Below are positions 51,361-59,358 of a DNA stretch of 64,000 nucleotides, piece after piece. The translations under genes were made by a program, and so were the position numbers. The stretch covers positions 1-64,000 of the forward strand of contig NZ_JAGHQX010000012.1 in the NCBI RefSeq assembly GCF_017744095.1. Direction: 5' to 3'. The notes beneath the pieces were generated by a model. The model was not told the DNA's origin, did not search any database, and saw only the letters and a list, made by a program, of their open reading frames with translations. The stretch is from Shimia sp. R10_1. Its GTDB lineage: Bacteria; Pseudomonadota; Alphaproteobacteria; Rhodobacterales; Rhodobacteraceae. Each line of letters begins with the position of its first letter. Positions within the stretch are counted from its first letter, which is position 1.

Positions 51361-52756
51361 CGGTTGCCTCCGTGCTCATCTGTTCCGCTTTCAAATCTTC
51401 CAGATCACGCCACCAGGTTCCAAGAATGATTTCTTTCACCTCAGCCCAGGTACGATCAAACGTTTCGCGCCCGCGCACATATGTATCTCGATTGAACTCT
51501 CGGTAATCCGCTTCATAGATGCCGTTCACCTGTTCCCCGGCTTGTCCAACCATCGCGGTCATTTCCTGTCGATAGGTTGTCATGAAATCTCCGAAGTAAG
51601 CCTGAATGACGTTGGCCAAGTCAGTCTGCTGGCCAGCGTCAAACCGGGTGATCAACGCACGCACCGCGTCCCACTCAAATTTCACTTCTGGCAAACCATC
51701 CCGTCGCCGCGCAGCATTCTCACCTTCTTCAACGCTCGCAAACGTCGAGTACAGCATGTCAAAGAAGCGCCCCGTGGAATCAAATTCCAGAAACGACGCA
51801 CCAAGCGGAACCAGCAGGATGTCGGCGGCCGCCAAGGCATTGATCGTCAGATAGCCAAGGGCAGGGGGCGTGTCCAAAATAATGATGTCATAATCGTCCA
51901 CGATCTTTTCGTTTTCCAGCGCATTGGTCAGCGCATCCCATAAGGGCCAACTGCGCAGCCCCATCCTCCAAACCGGAATCTGAAATTCAGCCCAGTAGAG
52001 ATTCAGCTGCGCGCCCAGCAGATCGATGTTTGGCCAATGTGTCGGCTGGATGATATCACGCGCGGTTGTGTTCAGCGCCTCGGTCAGTGTCTCGTCAAAG
52101 GGCAGGGGGCTTTCGCCAGCCGCCTCGCGCACACTGTTTTCAGCAAGCAACGCCTGCGCATAGTCTTTCGCCATCAAGGGGAACGCGGTCGACCATTCGT
52201 CCGGCACGTCCCCACCCATGATGGAGGTCAGCGAGCCCTGGCTGTCCAGATCGATCACAAGCACCTTATAGCCATCCAATGCCGCCGACATGGCAAGATG
52301 CGCGGTGGTGGTGGTCTTTGATGTCCCACCTTTGAAGTTGGAGACGGCAACGATTTTCGCAGGCAACCCTTCAGGACGCCATGGCTTGTATTCCCGGTCC
52401 TGCGCGCCCTCCGCAGCGAAATGCGCCCTCAGCGCCAGAACATCCTCAAGTGTAAACCATTTGGAATTGCCCTCACCGACCCCCTGAGGAAGGTCCGGGT
52501 ATTTTTTCAGAACTCTCCGAAAATGCGCAGGCGCAACCGGGATCAGGAACTTGCAGATTTCCCAAGTCGAGAATCGACGCAGCCTCTTCTTGCCGTCGGG
52601 GGCGTATCCTCTGCGCGCGAGATCCTGTCGCCCTTTGGTGGCAAAGGCCGCTGCTTTTGCGAATCGCGCTGTGTCGATAGGGTCAGATAACTTGGCTGCG
52701 GCTTCCTCTGGGTTGATGTTGAAATAAGGGGGCAGGTTGTCTTTGCCTGATACCAT
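51353..52756 (-). CDS. parA: ParA-family partition ATPase
   Basis: This 467-residue, long ParA has an N-terminal DNA-binding extension (residues about 50-115, RRFSTWEICKFLIPVAPAHFRRVLKK) and then the deviant Walker A motif NFKGGTSKTTTTAHLAM near residue 140. Walker A' LVIDLDSQGSL and the Walker B-like IIILDTPPALGYLTINAL follow. It should autoregulate the parAB operon through its N-terminal domain and drive replicon segregation with ParB. GAGGAA precedes the ATG. A third parS-like site and the iteron origin lie just upstream. Confidence 0.94.
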   Translation of the reverse strand: MVSGKDNLPPYFNINPEEAAAKLSDPIDTARFAKAAAFATKGRQDLARRGYAPDGKKRLRRFSTWEICKFLIPVAPAHFRRVLKKYPDLPQGVGEGNSKWFTLEDVLALRAHFAAEGAQDREYKPWRPEGLPAKIVAVSNFKGGTSKTTTTAHLAMSAALDGYKVLVIDLDSQGSLTSIMGGDVPDEWSTAFPLMAKDYAQALLAENSVREAAGESPLPFDETLTEALNTTARDIIQPTHWPNIDLLGAQLNLYWAEFQIPVWRMGLRSWPLWDALTNALENEKIVDDYDIIILDTPPALGYLTINALAAADILLVPLGASFLEFDSTGRFFDMLYSTFASVEEGENAARRRDGLPEVKFEWDAVRALITRFDAGQQTDLANVIQAYFGDFMTTYRQEMTAMVGQAGEQVNGIYEADYREFNRDTYVRGRETFDRTWAEVKEIILGTWWRDLEDLKAEQMSTEATDG

Positions 52757-52842
52757 CTCAGTTCCTCAGCGATGTACTGCTTCAATCATGATTTTGACGG
52801 AACTATCGCACATGAAACCAACCTTGTGAAACAAAACACGCG

Positions 52843-52857
52843 GTTTCGCCGCGAAAC
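52843..52857. promoter_or_regulatory. parS-like palindrome upstream of parA
   Basis: GTTTCGCCGCGAAAC is the same palindrome as at 50190 and 51284, with the central base C instead of G (equivalent on the other strand). It lies 87 bp upstream of the parA start, between parA and the iterons. Confidence 0.8.
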
Positions 52858-52965
52858 CTTCCAAAAAACAGAAAAAACAGCGACATATAGCTTGTAGAAT
52901 CTTTAGGGACTTTAGAATCTTTACGTCTGGAAAATAATTATAAAACAAATACTTAAATGTGTTTG

Positions 52966-53072
52966 GGGACCCCTCTACAGGATCAATGGGACCCGTACAC
53001 AGGATCAAAGGTGCCTAGATGCGGTGAGTAGGGGCCCGATTCGCGGTAATAGGGGCACCTGAGTCCAGTTTT
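52966..53072 (+). repeat. Iteron array, probable replication origin
   Basis: Five tandem degenerate repeats start at 52966, 52988, 53010, 53031 and 53052, spaced 22, 22, 21 and 21 bp. Copies 1 and 2 begin GGGACCC and share ACAGGATCAA; copies 3-5 keep GG(G/T)GC-C at the start and a G/A-rich end. Further GGGACCC elements in both orientations occur at 53135-53195 before the Rep gene. The spacing of two helical turns and the position between parA and a Rep_3 initiator fit an iteron origin. An AT-rich stretch (52905-52960) lies beside it. Confidence 0.8.
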
Positions 53073-53278
53073 GGCCCATTCCGCAAGGAATTTGGTCTGT
53101 TTCCCGCAATTTCCCGGAGTCTCATCCTGTAGCCGGGTCCCTTTAAGGGGCATCCACAGCCCCCAAAGTCGTCAAAGGGACCCGCTTACGGGACCGGATT
53201 TTTCGACATTGGAGCACCCTTATTGGGTTTGCGTTAAGGTTCCTTTCGGCGCATAATGTCAAAAAAAAGGGCAGAGCG

Positions 53279-54478
53279 ATGAACGACATTCCTCGCGACC
53301 AGCTCACAGGCGCTTTGCGGCGCGGAGCGGTGAAAAAACACGTGGCGGCGATCCACGTTTCAGGCAAGCTGACGCTACTCCAGCGCAAGCTTTCAAACGT
53401 GCTGTTGCTGAACGCGTATGACACGCTCACCAGCCACGGCAAGCACTCTATTGATGCGCGCACGCTTTGTATGATGATTGGGTACAATTCCAATGACATG
53501 GAAACGCTGAAGGCATCATTGCGCGGTTTGGCGGAAACCGTCGCGGAATGGGACATGCTGGATGAAAAAGGACAGCAAGAATGGGGCGTCTCGAGCCTTC
53601 TGAGCTATGCGAAGCTCAAAGGCGGCGTTTGTGAGTACGCCTATTCGCCTGCTTTGGCTGAAAAACTGCATGACCCAAAGGTCTTTGCGCTCATCAACCT
53701 GAATATTCAGCGCAAATTCACCTCCGGCCACGCGCTTGCGCTTTATGAAAACTGCTATCGCTTCATTCGCACGGGCAGCACCGGTTGGTGGTCGATGGAT
53801 CTGTTTCGGCGCCTCATGGGGCTTGAGGGCTCCAGCTATTATGAGAGCTACAAGCATCTGAATGCGAAGGTTATCAAACCAGCCGTCGCAGAGGTCAATA
53901 AAACCAGCAACATCCTGATCGAGCCGGAAACCCGCAAGCAGGGCAGGGTGGTGACGGATATTCGCTTCCGCATCAAAGAGAACCCACAACTGGCGATTCT
54001 GGATATTGATGATGGTGAAGGTCTGCGTCACGGGCCGGTTTATGCGCGCCTTCTCGAACTTGGCGTTAGCGATCGATTGGCGCGTCAATGGCTTGGTGCC
54101 TACGGCGAAGAGCAGGTGATGGCGAAACTCGACTATGTGAAACAGCGTAAAGACGTGAAAAGCATGGTGGGTTATCTCACGGCGGCCCTGAAAGAAGACT
54201 ACAAGCCCACCGACGAGCCGCCGAAACCGCAATCAACCGCGCCTAAATCTGATCGGGCGGAGCGGTTGCGCCGGGTTCAGGCCGCAATTGAAGCGCGCAC
54301 CCCAACGCAGCGCGACGCAGACAAACGCCTGTTTGCAAGCCAGCTCGAAGATGATGTCGCGCGTGGTGATTTTGAGCGTTTCGGCTGGGTGTCTCCGCTC
54401 AATATCCGCGCAATCTTCGCGTTCTGGGAAGATATGGACCCCGAGATTTTCGAAGGTTTGGAAAAGGCAGAGGCCTAG
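53279..54478 (+). CDS. Plasmid replication initiator (Rep_3-type)
   Basis: This 399-residue initiator is of the double-winged-helix Rep_3 type. The first part has HVSGKLTLLQRKLSNVLLLNAYDTL and DARTLCMMIGYNSNDMETLKASLRGL; the second has YENCYRFIRTGSTGWWSMDLFRRLMG and NKTSNILIEPETRKQGRVVTDIRFRI. The C-terminal 130 residues are charged and probably carry family-specific contacts. Such proteins bind iterons and melt the origin. The start (ATG 53279) follows AAAGGGCAGAGCG. It is one of the replicase types by which extrachromosomal elements of Rhodobacterales are classified; it is not RepABC or DnaA-like. Confidence 0.88.
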   Translation: MNDIPRDQLTGALRRGAVKKHVAAIHVSGKLTLLQRKLSNVLLLNAYDTLTSHGKHSIDARTLCMMIGYNSNDMETLKASLRGLAETVAEWDMLDEKGQQEWGVSSLLSYAKLKGGVCEYAYSPALAEKLHDPKVFALINLNIQRKFTSGHALALYENCYRFIRTGSTGWWSMDLFRRLMGLEGSSYYESYKHLNAKVIKPAVAEVNKTSNILIEPETRKQGRVVTDIRFRIKENPQLAILDIDDGEGLRHGPVYARLLELGVSDRLARQWLGAYGEEQVMAKLDYVKQRKDVKSMVGYLTAALKEDYKPTDEPPKPQSTAPKSDRAERLRRVQAAIEARTPTQRDADKRLFASQLEDDVARGDFERFGWVSPLNIRAIFAFWEDMDPEIFEGLEKAEA

Positions 54479-54973
54479 CATCACATCTTGGCGCCTCAAT
54501 AGCGTCCCCTCGTGCCAGTTAGGTGGTGTTTGGGGCGCGTGGCGGGCACCATTTTGCCTTACGATTCTGTCATTTTAAGCCGTTGTAAGCAAATTCGCGC
54601 AGATACTCTCTCGAAGTGATGGTGTGCTGCGGCCATTTCAGCCATAATCATAGATTATTGGACATATCTAGATATTGCAGGTTGCGGCGCTTTTTGTGGC
54701 GAAAGACAGGACAAAGCGCCGCAATGTCCGCTGCCAAGGGTGTGTACTTTTGCCTGCATCGGCACACGCGCTCTTGCAGTTGTGACAGATCACTCTATCT
54801 ATGACGCGCGCGCCGGGCCCTGATGATGTGCTTTACATTCTAAGGGTTTGTTCGAAATGTCAGGAACATACCGCCAGCTTCAACAACAACGCGACGCATG
54901 GTAGATCTCGTCTTTATCAACGATCGTCGCACCACACGCACATCCGCCTGAGGGCAGTTTGAGGAACACGCAC
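54479..54973. other. Region between rep and gnd, no gene; contains repeat copy B
   Basis: I see no credible gene in this 495-bp region; a 62-codon frame at 54616-54804 runs across the repeat and looks random. Copy B of the 75-bp repeat lies at 54652-54726. The region marks the right border of the replication module. Confidence 0.6.
54652..54726 (+). repeat. 75-bp repeat, copy B
   Basis: This is the inverted partner of 48482-48557. It has AGATTATTGGACATATCT at the left end, TGCGGCGCTTT (54683-54693) and AAAGCGCCGCA (54713-54723) as internal arms, and no gene directly downstream. The two copies bracket ccdBA, the recombinase, parBA, the origin and rep. Confidence 0.85.
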
Positions 54974-56383
54974 ATGACGCAGATTTCATTTGGCCTTGTT
55001 GGGGTGGGCACCATGGGGGCGGCGCTTGCGCTCAACATCGCAGAACAAGGCCATGATCTTGCGCTGTATAATCTGGAAACTGAAACCGTTGACGCGCTGC
55101 TTGCGCGCGCGGGCGATTTGGCGCCACGACTGACAAAAGCAGACAGTGTTCAGGCGTTGGTCGCGTCAATGCCGGCGCCGCGCGCCGTGTTGCTTTTGGT
55201 TCCGGCCGGGGGGCCGGTTGATGCATCCATAGCGGCGCTGGTGTCCGAGCTTGCCCCCGGCGACATTATCGTGGACTGCGGCAACAGTGATTTTCGCGAA
55301 ACCCAGGCCCGCACTGCGCGTATCGAGGCGGCCGGGCTTCAATATCTCGGTGTCGGTGTCAGTGGTGGCGAAGAGGGCGCGCGCCATGGCCCTTCCATGA
55401 TGGTTGGTGGGGCCGAACAGGCCTGGCTGCGCGTTCAGCCAATGCTGGAAAAGATTGCCGCCGATTACCAAGGCGCGCCTTGTGTCGCGCATCTTGGGTC
55501 TGACGGGGCAGGCCACTTCGTGAAAACGGTTCACAATGGCATTGAATACGCCGACATGCAGATGATTTCAGAAATCTATGGTGTGTTGCGTGATGGCGAA
55601 GGGCGCACCCCAGCAGAGATCGCGCCGCTGTTTGATCGCTGGAACACGGGTGATCTGGAAAGTTTCCTGATCGAGACCTCCGCCAAAGCGCTGAAAGCTG
55701 TGGATCCCGAAACCGGCAAGCCGATGGTTGACGTGATTGTCGATCAGGCCGGACAGAAAGGCACCGGTCGCTGGACGGTGATTGAGGCCATTCGCATGGG
55801 CCAATCTGCCTCAGTGATTGAGGCCGCGGTGGGCGCGCGGGTGATGTCTTCGGAACGAACGGTGCGACACACAGCGCAAGATGTGTTCCGCGCGCAGGAC
55901 ACACCTCAAACGACGCAGCCGGTCGTTTTCAGCGAAGAGGATCTAGAGGCCGCTTTCCGCGTTGGCCGCATTCTGGCCTACGCACAAGGGTTCCGCATTC
56001 TAAAAGCCGGGTCGGACGAATTTGACTGGGATCTGGATTTTGCGCGGATCGCAGAGATTTGGCGCGCCGGCTGTATCATCCGCTCGGCTTTGTTGGATGA
56101 CATTGCCGAGGCATTCAAAAACGAGTTGCCCCATGGCCGGTTGATCTTGTCGGATCATTTCGCCACGCTGCTTAAGGACAATATCGGGGCGCTGCGGCGG
56201 GTGGTTGCTCAGGCCATAATGGCCGGTCTGCCGGTGCCCGCCCTATCTGCCGCAGTGTCGTGGTTTGATGCGATCAGTCAGGCGCGCGGCACGACAGATC
56301 TCATTCAGGCGCAGCGGGATATTTTTGGCGCTCATGGGTTCCAACGTCTCGACAAGGCGGGCACCTTCCACGGTGCGTGGTAG
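54974..56383 (+). CDS. gnd: 6-phosphogluconate dehydrogenase (decarboxylating)
   Basis: This 469-residue enzyme oxidises and decarboxylates 6-phosphogluconate to ribulose 5-phosphate, making NADPH. The N-terminal NADP site is GLVGVGTMGAALALNIAEQG; VGVSGGEEGARHGPSMMVGG and the catalytic Lys region DGAGHFVKTVHNGIEYADMQ are conserved, as is the C-terminal DIFGAHGFQR. I use the ATG at 54974 with GAGGAA upstream. The adult-length form (about 470) is the NADP-type. It is an oxidative pentose-phosphate gene placed beside the replicon module. Confidence 0.95.
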   Translation: MTQISFGLVGVGTMGAALALNIAEQGHDLALYNLETETVDALLARAGDLAPRLTKADSVQALVASMPAPRAVLLLVPAGGPVDASIAALVSELAPGDIIVDCGNSDFRETQARTARIEAAGLQYLGVGVSGGEEGARHGPSMMVGGAEQAWLRVQPMLEKIAADYQGAPCVAHLGSDGAGHFVKTVHNGIEYADMQMISEIYGVLRDGEGRTPAEIAPLFDRWNTGDLESFLIETSAKALKAVDPETGKPMVDVIVDQAGQKGTGRWTVIEAIRMGQSASVIEAAVGARVMSSERTVRHTAQDVFRAQDTPQTTQPVVFSEEDLEAAFRVGRILAYAQGFRILKAGSDEFDWDLDFARIAEIWRAGCIIRSALLDDIAEAFKNELPHGRLILSDHFATLLKDNIGALRRVVAQAIMAGLPVPALSAAVSWFDAISQARGTTDLIQAQRDIFGAHGFQRLDKAGTFHGAW

Positions 56384-56467
56384 CTGGATTTCTGATCGCG
56401 CCGTGATTGGCGTGGCATAGCGCTGCGAAAATTTGCCAAACGCTGCCCAATCCTGCTTAGGTAGAGC

Positions 56468-58690
56468 ATGTTTGGTCGGTTTATTGAGTCTGTTGCGGTT
56501 GCCCGAATAATTGCTTTGGCGCTGATTTTCTTTGCGTTGTTTGTGCGTGTGGCTGATCCGATTCCGGTTCAGCTCGTGCGCAATCTCACCTTTGACAGTT
56601 TCCAGCGCATTTTGCCGCGCACGCCAGAGGCGTTGCCGGTTGCGATCATTGATATTGATGACGCCAGTATCGCGGAAATTGGCCAATGGCCCTGGCCGCG
56701 CACCCGCTTTGCAGAGATGATCGACACGCTCACATCATACGGCGCGGTGGCCATTGCTTTTGATGTGATTTTTGCTGAGCCAGACCGACTGTCTCCCAAG
56801 GCGGTGGCAATCGACAATGAGGCATTGCCGCGCGGGGTGTCGCAGGCCCTCTCGCAGCTCCCCGACAACGACGATGTGCTGGCGGAGGCCTTTCAGCGCG
56901 CGCGGGTGATCGTTGGGCAAACCAGCGTGCGAAGCGCGTTTCACCGCGCCACCCAAAGTGCAGAGGTTCAAGATGTGCCGCACGCCACGATGGGGCCGCC
57001 GCCGGATGGCTTTATTCTGGAGCTGCCTGATCTGGTACAGAATCTTTCGGTTCTGGAAGACGCGGCTGCGGGGCGCGGGATGTTTTCCATTCGGCCAGAT
57101 CCTGATGGGGTCTATCGCAATCTGCCGATGGTGATGCGGGCCGAGGGCCATTTGCGTCTCGCCTTGGCGCCGGAAATGCTGCGCGTGGCCACGGGCGGTG
57201 CGCCATTTGTGCTGCGCTCCAATGAAGCGGGTGTGGATGGCGTGGTGCTCGCGCGCCAGTTTGTGCAAACCTCCGCTGATGGCACCGTGCGCCCCTATCT
57301 CACACGCTCGCGACAGGATCGGTTCATTCCTGCGGCGGATGTGTTGAACGGCACGCTGAAGCCAGCGCAGGTGTCAGGGAAGCTGCTGTTTTTTGGCACA
57401 TCTGCGGTCGGGCTGGGGGACTACCGCGCAACCCCGTTTGGCGTGTCCGTACCGGGGGTGGAGCTGCACGCGCAGCTGCTGGAAAACCTGCTGACCAACA
57501 CCCTGTTGCAGCGACCCAATTACGCCATTTCTGTCGAGCTGACGGTCACATTCCTGCTGTGCTTGTTGTTTGTCATCGTCACCCCGATCATGAACGCCAA
57601 GTTTCTCGCCGCCTCCTCTGTGGCTTTCCTTGTGACCTGCGGCTGGGGCTCGTTCCTGCTGTTTCAGAACGAGAGAATTCTGCTCGACGCCAGTTTCCCG
57701 ATCGTGTCTGCGCTGGCCACGATCATCTTTATGTCCACCACCAACTACATGCGCGAGGAAAAGCGGCGGCGCGATATCCGCAGCGCTTTTGGCCATTATG
57801 TGTCCGAAGATCTGGTCGACGCCATTAGTGACAATCCGGATGGTCTGCAGCTCGGTGGAGAAACCCGCGAGCTCACACTCTTGTTCAGCGACGTGCGCGG
57901 GTTCACGCCCATTGCCGAAAGCTTCCGGGACAATCCTGCCGGTCTGACCCGGTTGATGAACACATTTCTCAACCTGCAGTCCAATGCCATTCTCAATGAA
58001 CGTGGCACCATCGACAAATTCATGGGGGATGCGGTGATGGCCTTCTGGAACGCCCCGCTCCCTCACGAGGATCACGTCCGCGCCGCCTGCCGCGCGGCTC
58101 TTCTGATGCGCGACGGGGTGGAGGCGCTCAATGCCAAACGCCAGAAGGAGGCTCAGGACACTGGCACGGTTTTTATGGAAATTCGGTTTGGCATCGGAAT
58201 CGCAACGGGCTCTTGCATGGTGGGCAATATGGGCTCTGACACCCGCTTTGATTACACCGCCATGGGCGATCCGGTGAATCTGGCCTCGCGTCTGGAGGGG
58301 CAGTCCAGCACCTATGGCAAAACCGTGATTGTGGCCGCCGAAACCGCGCGGCGGGTGGGCGATGAGTTTGCCCTGCTTGAGCTGGATCTGGTGCGGCTGA
58401 AGGGCAAGCGGCAGGCGGAACATATTTTTGCGCTTCTCGGCACCTCTGAGCTCCGTAAAAATGCGCCGTTTCAGCAGATTTGGTCACGCAACGCAGAGAT
58501 GCTGCACGCCTATCGCAGCCGCGAATGGCAGACCGCAAAAAACCTGCTCGCGGTCATGGCGAAACTCAATGCGGACCACGACTTTGGGCTGGATCGCCAT
58601 CTGGCCAACTACCGCGAGCGTATAGACGCATTTGAAATGGCCCCGCCCCCGGACGATTGGGATGGGGTGCATGATGCCACTTCAAAGTAG
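56468..58690 (+). CDS. CHASE2-domain adenylate cyclase
   Basis: This 740-residue membrane protein has a first membrane helix at about 10-27, an extracytoplasmic CHASE2 sensor domain (about 30-345, with PVAIIDIDDASIAEIGQWPW and GRVLFFGTSAVGLGDYRATP-like KLLFFGTSAVGLGDY), three membrane helices at about 355-425, and a class III cyclase domain at about 465-650. Metal-binding Asp475 is in LLFSDVRGFTP, Asp521 in KFMGDAVMAFW, and Lys517 is the purine-selecting Lys of adenylate cyclases. FDYTAMGDPVNLASRLEG completes the active site. The signal sensed is unknown. Confidence 0.92.
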   Translation: MFGRFIESVAVARIIALALIFFALFVRVADPIPVQLVRNLTFDSFQRILPRTPEALPVAIIDIDDASIAEIGQWPWPRTRFAEMIDTLTSYGAVAIAFDVIFAEPDRLSPKAVAIDNEALPRGVSQALSQLPDNDDVLAEAFQRARVIVGQTSVRSAFHRATQSAEVQDVPHATMGPPPDGFILELPDLVQNLSVLEDAAAGRGMFSIRPDPDGVYRNLPMVMRAEGHLRLALAPEMLRVATGGAPFVLRSNEAGVDGVVLARQFVQTSADGTVRPYLTRSRQDRFIPAADVLNGTLKPAQVSGKLLFFGTSAVGLGDYRATPFGVSVPGVELHAQLLENLLTNTLLQRPNYAISVELTVTFLLCLLFVIVTPIMNAKFLAASSVAFLVTCGWGSFLLFQNERILLDASFPIVSALATIIFMSTTNYMREEKRRRDIRSAFGHYVSEDLVDAISDNPDGLQLGGETRELTLLFSDVRGFTPIAESFRDNPAGLTRLMNTFLNLQSNAILNERGTIDKFMGDAVMAFWNAPLPHEDHVRAACRAALLMRDGVEALNAKRQKEAQDTGTVFMEIRFGIGIATGSCMVGNMGSDTRFDYTAMGDPVNLASRLEGQSSTYGKTVIVAAETARRVGDEFALLELDLVRLKGKRQAEHIFALLGTSELRKNAPFQQIWSRNAEMLHAYRSREWQTAKNLLAVMAKLNADHDFGLDRHLANYRERIDAFEMAPPPDDWDGVHDATSK

Positions 58691-58701
58691 CGCTCCTGCG
58701 C

Positions 58702-59148
58702 CTAAGTCTCCGCGCAGCGCTTGACGCCCATGCCGATAAGCTCAGCGCCTGTTTTCTGTACGAAATCCGAAATATGATGCCGCGCCGATGTCAGATACCA
58801 TTCGCGCAGATCTTCTGGATAGAAGCTGGCAATCAGCTGCGAGGCCCGTTCAAACAGCGCGGGCTCCAAGGGCGCGCCTGTGCGGCTGGGGCCATGAAAG
58901 CCAAACGCCGTTGTTGGGGAAACGCACACATTCGGCAGCCCCAACAGCATGGTACAAGTCGAGTGGCAGACGGCACCGCGGATCTCCACCGGGGTTTGGC
59001 TCGCAACCAACTGGCGCAACTGATCGATCCGCGCAAGCAACAGCCCGCCATGGTCATTCTGGATCACCAATGGTGTCTGGGCCGCCCGCACCGGGCTGGC
59101 GCTCAAGGGCAGGGCAAGCGCCGCTGCGATCGCCGCGACAGCAAGCAT
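58702..59148 (-). CDS. Small exported ClpP/crotonase-like hypothetical protein
   Basis: From the ATG at 59148 (MLAVAAIAAALALPLSAS) this gives a 148-residue protein with a signal peptide; the frame extends 26 codons further upstream without family support. The mature part has NDHGGLLLARIDQLRQLVAS, VEIRGAVCHSTCTMLLGLPN and TAFGFHGPSRTG, which resemble the periplasmic COG3904-type proteins common in Rhodobacteraceae (degenerate ClpP-fold; the GxxxCxSxCxxL stretch replaces the usual Ser active site). The function is not known. It is convergent with the cyclase gene. Confidence 0.7.
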   Translation of the reverse strand: MLAVAAIAAALALPLSASPVRAAQTPLVIQNDHGGLLLARIDQLRQLVASQTPVEIRGAVCHSTCTMLLGLPNVCVSPTTAFGFHGPSRTGAPLEPALFERASQLIASFYPEDLREWYLTSARHHISDFVQKTGAELIGMGVKRCAET

Positions 59149-59358
59149 GCGGCATACACCGCCAATGCAAAGAAACACGATCCACTCCGTCACAGGGGCG
59201 GCAAACACGCCGCTCAACGGCCCCACCAGCTAGAAAGATAGAGTGGAAATGCGGTTAAATTCGGTCAGCGCCAAAGCGCTTTTGCGATCATTTGGTCAAT
59301 TTGCATGGAATGAGAGGCCAGCAGATCGGGGCGCGCGCAAACGTGTTTCAGATGTGGG

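Noticed and set aside
54616..54804. 62-codon frame downstream of rep
   Set aside because: It runs over the 75-bp repeat copy B, has no ribosome-binding site and unlikely composition (many Cys, Arg, His).
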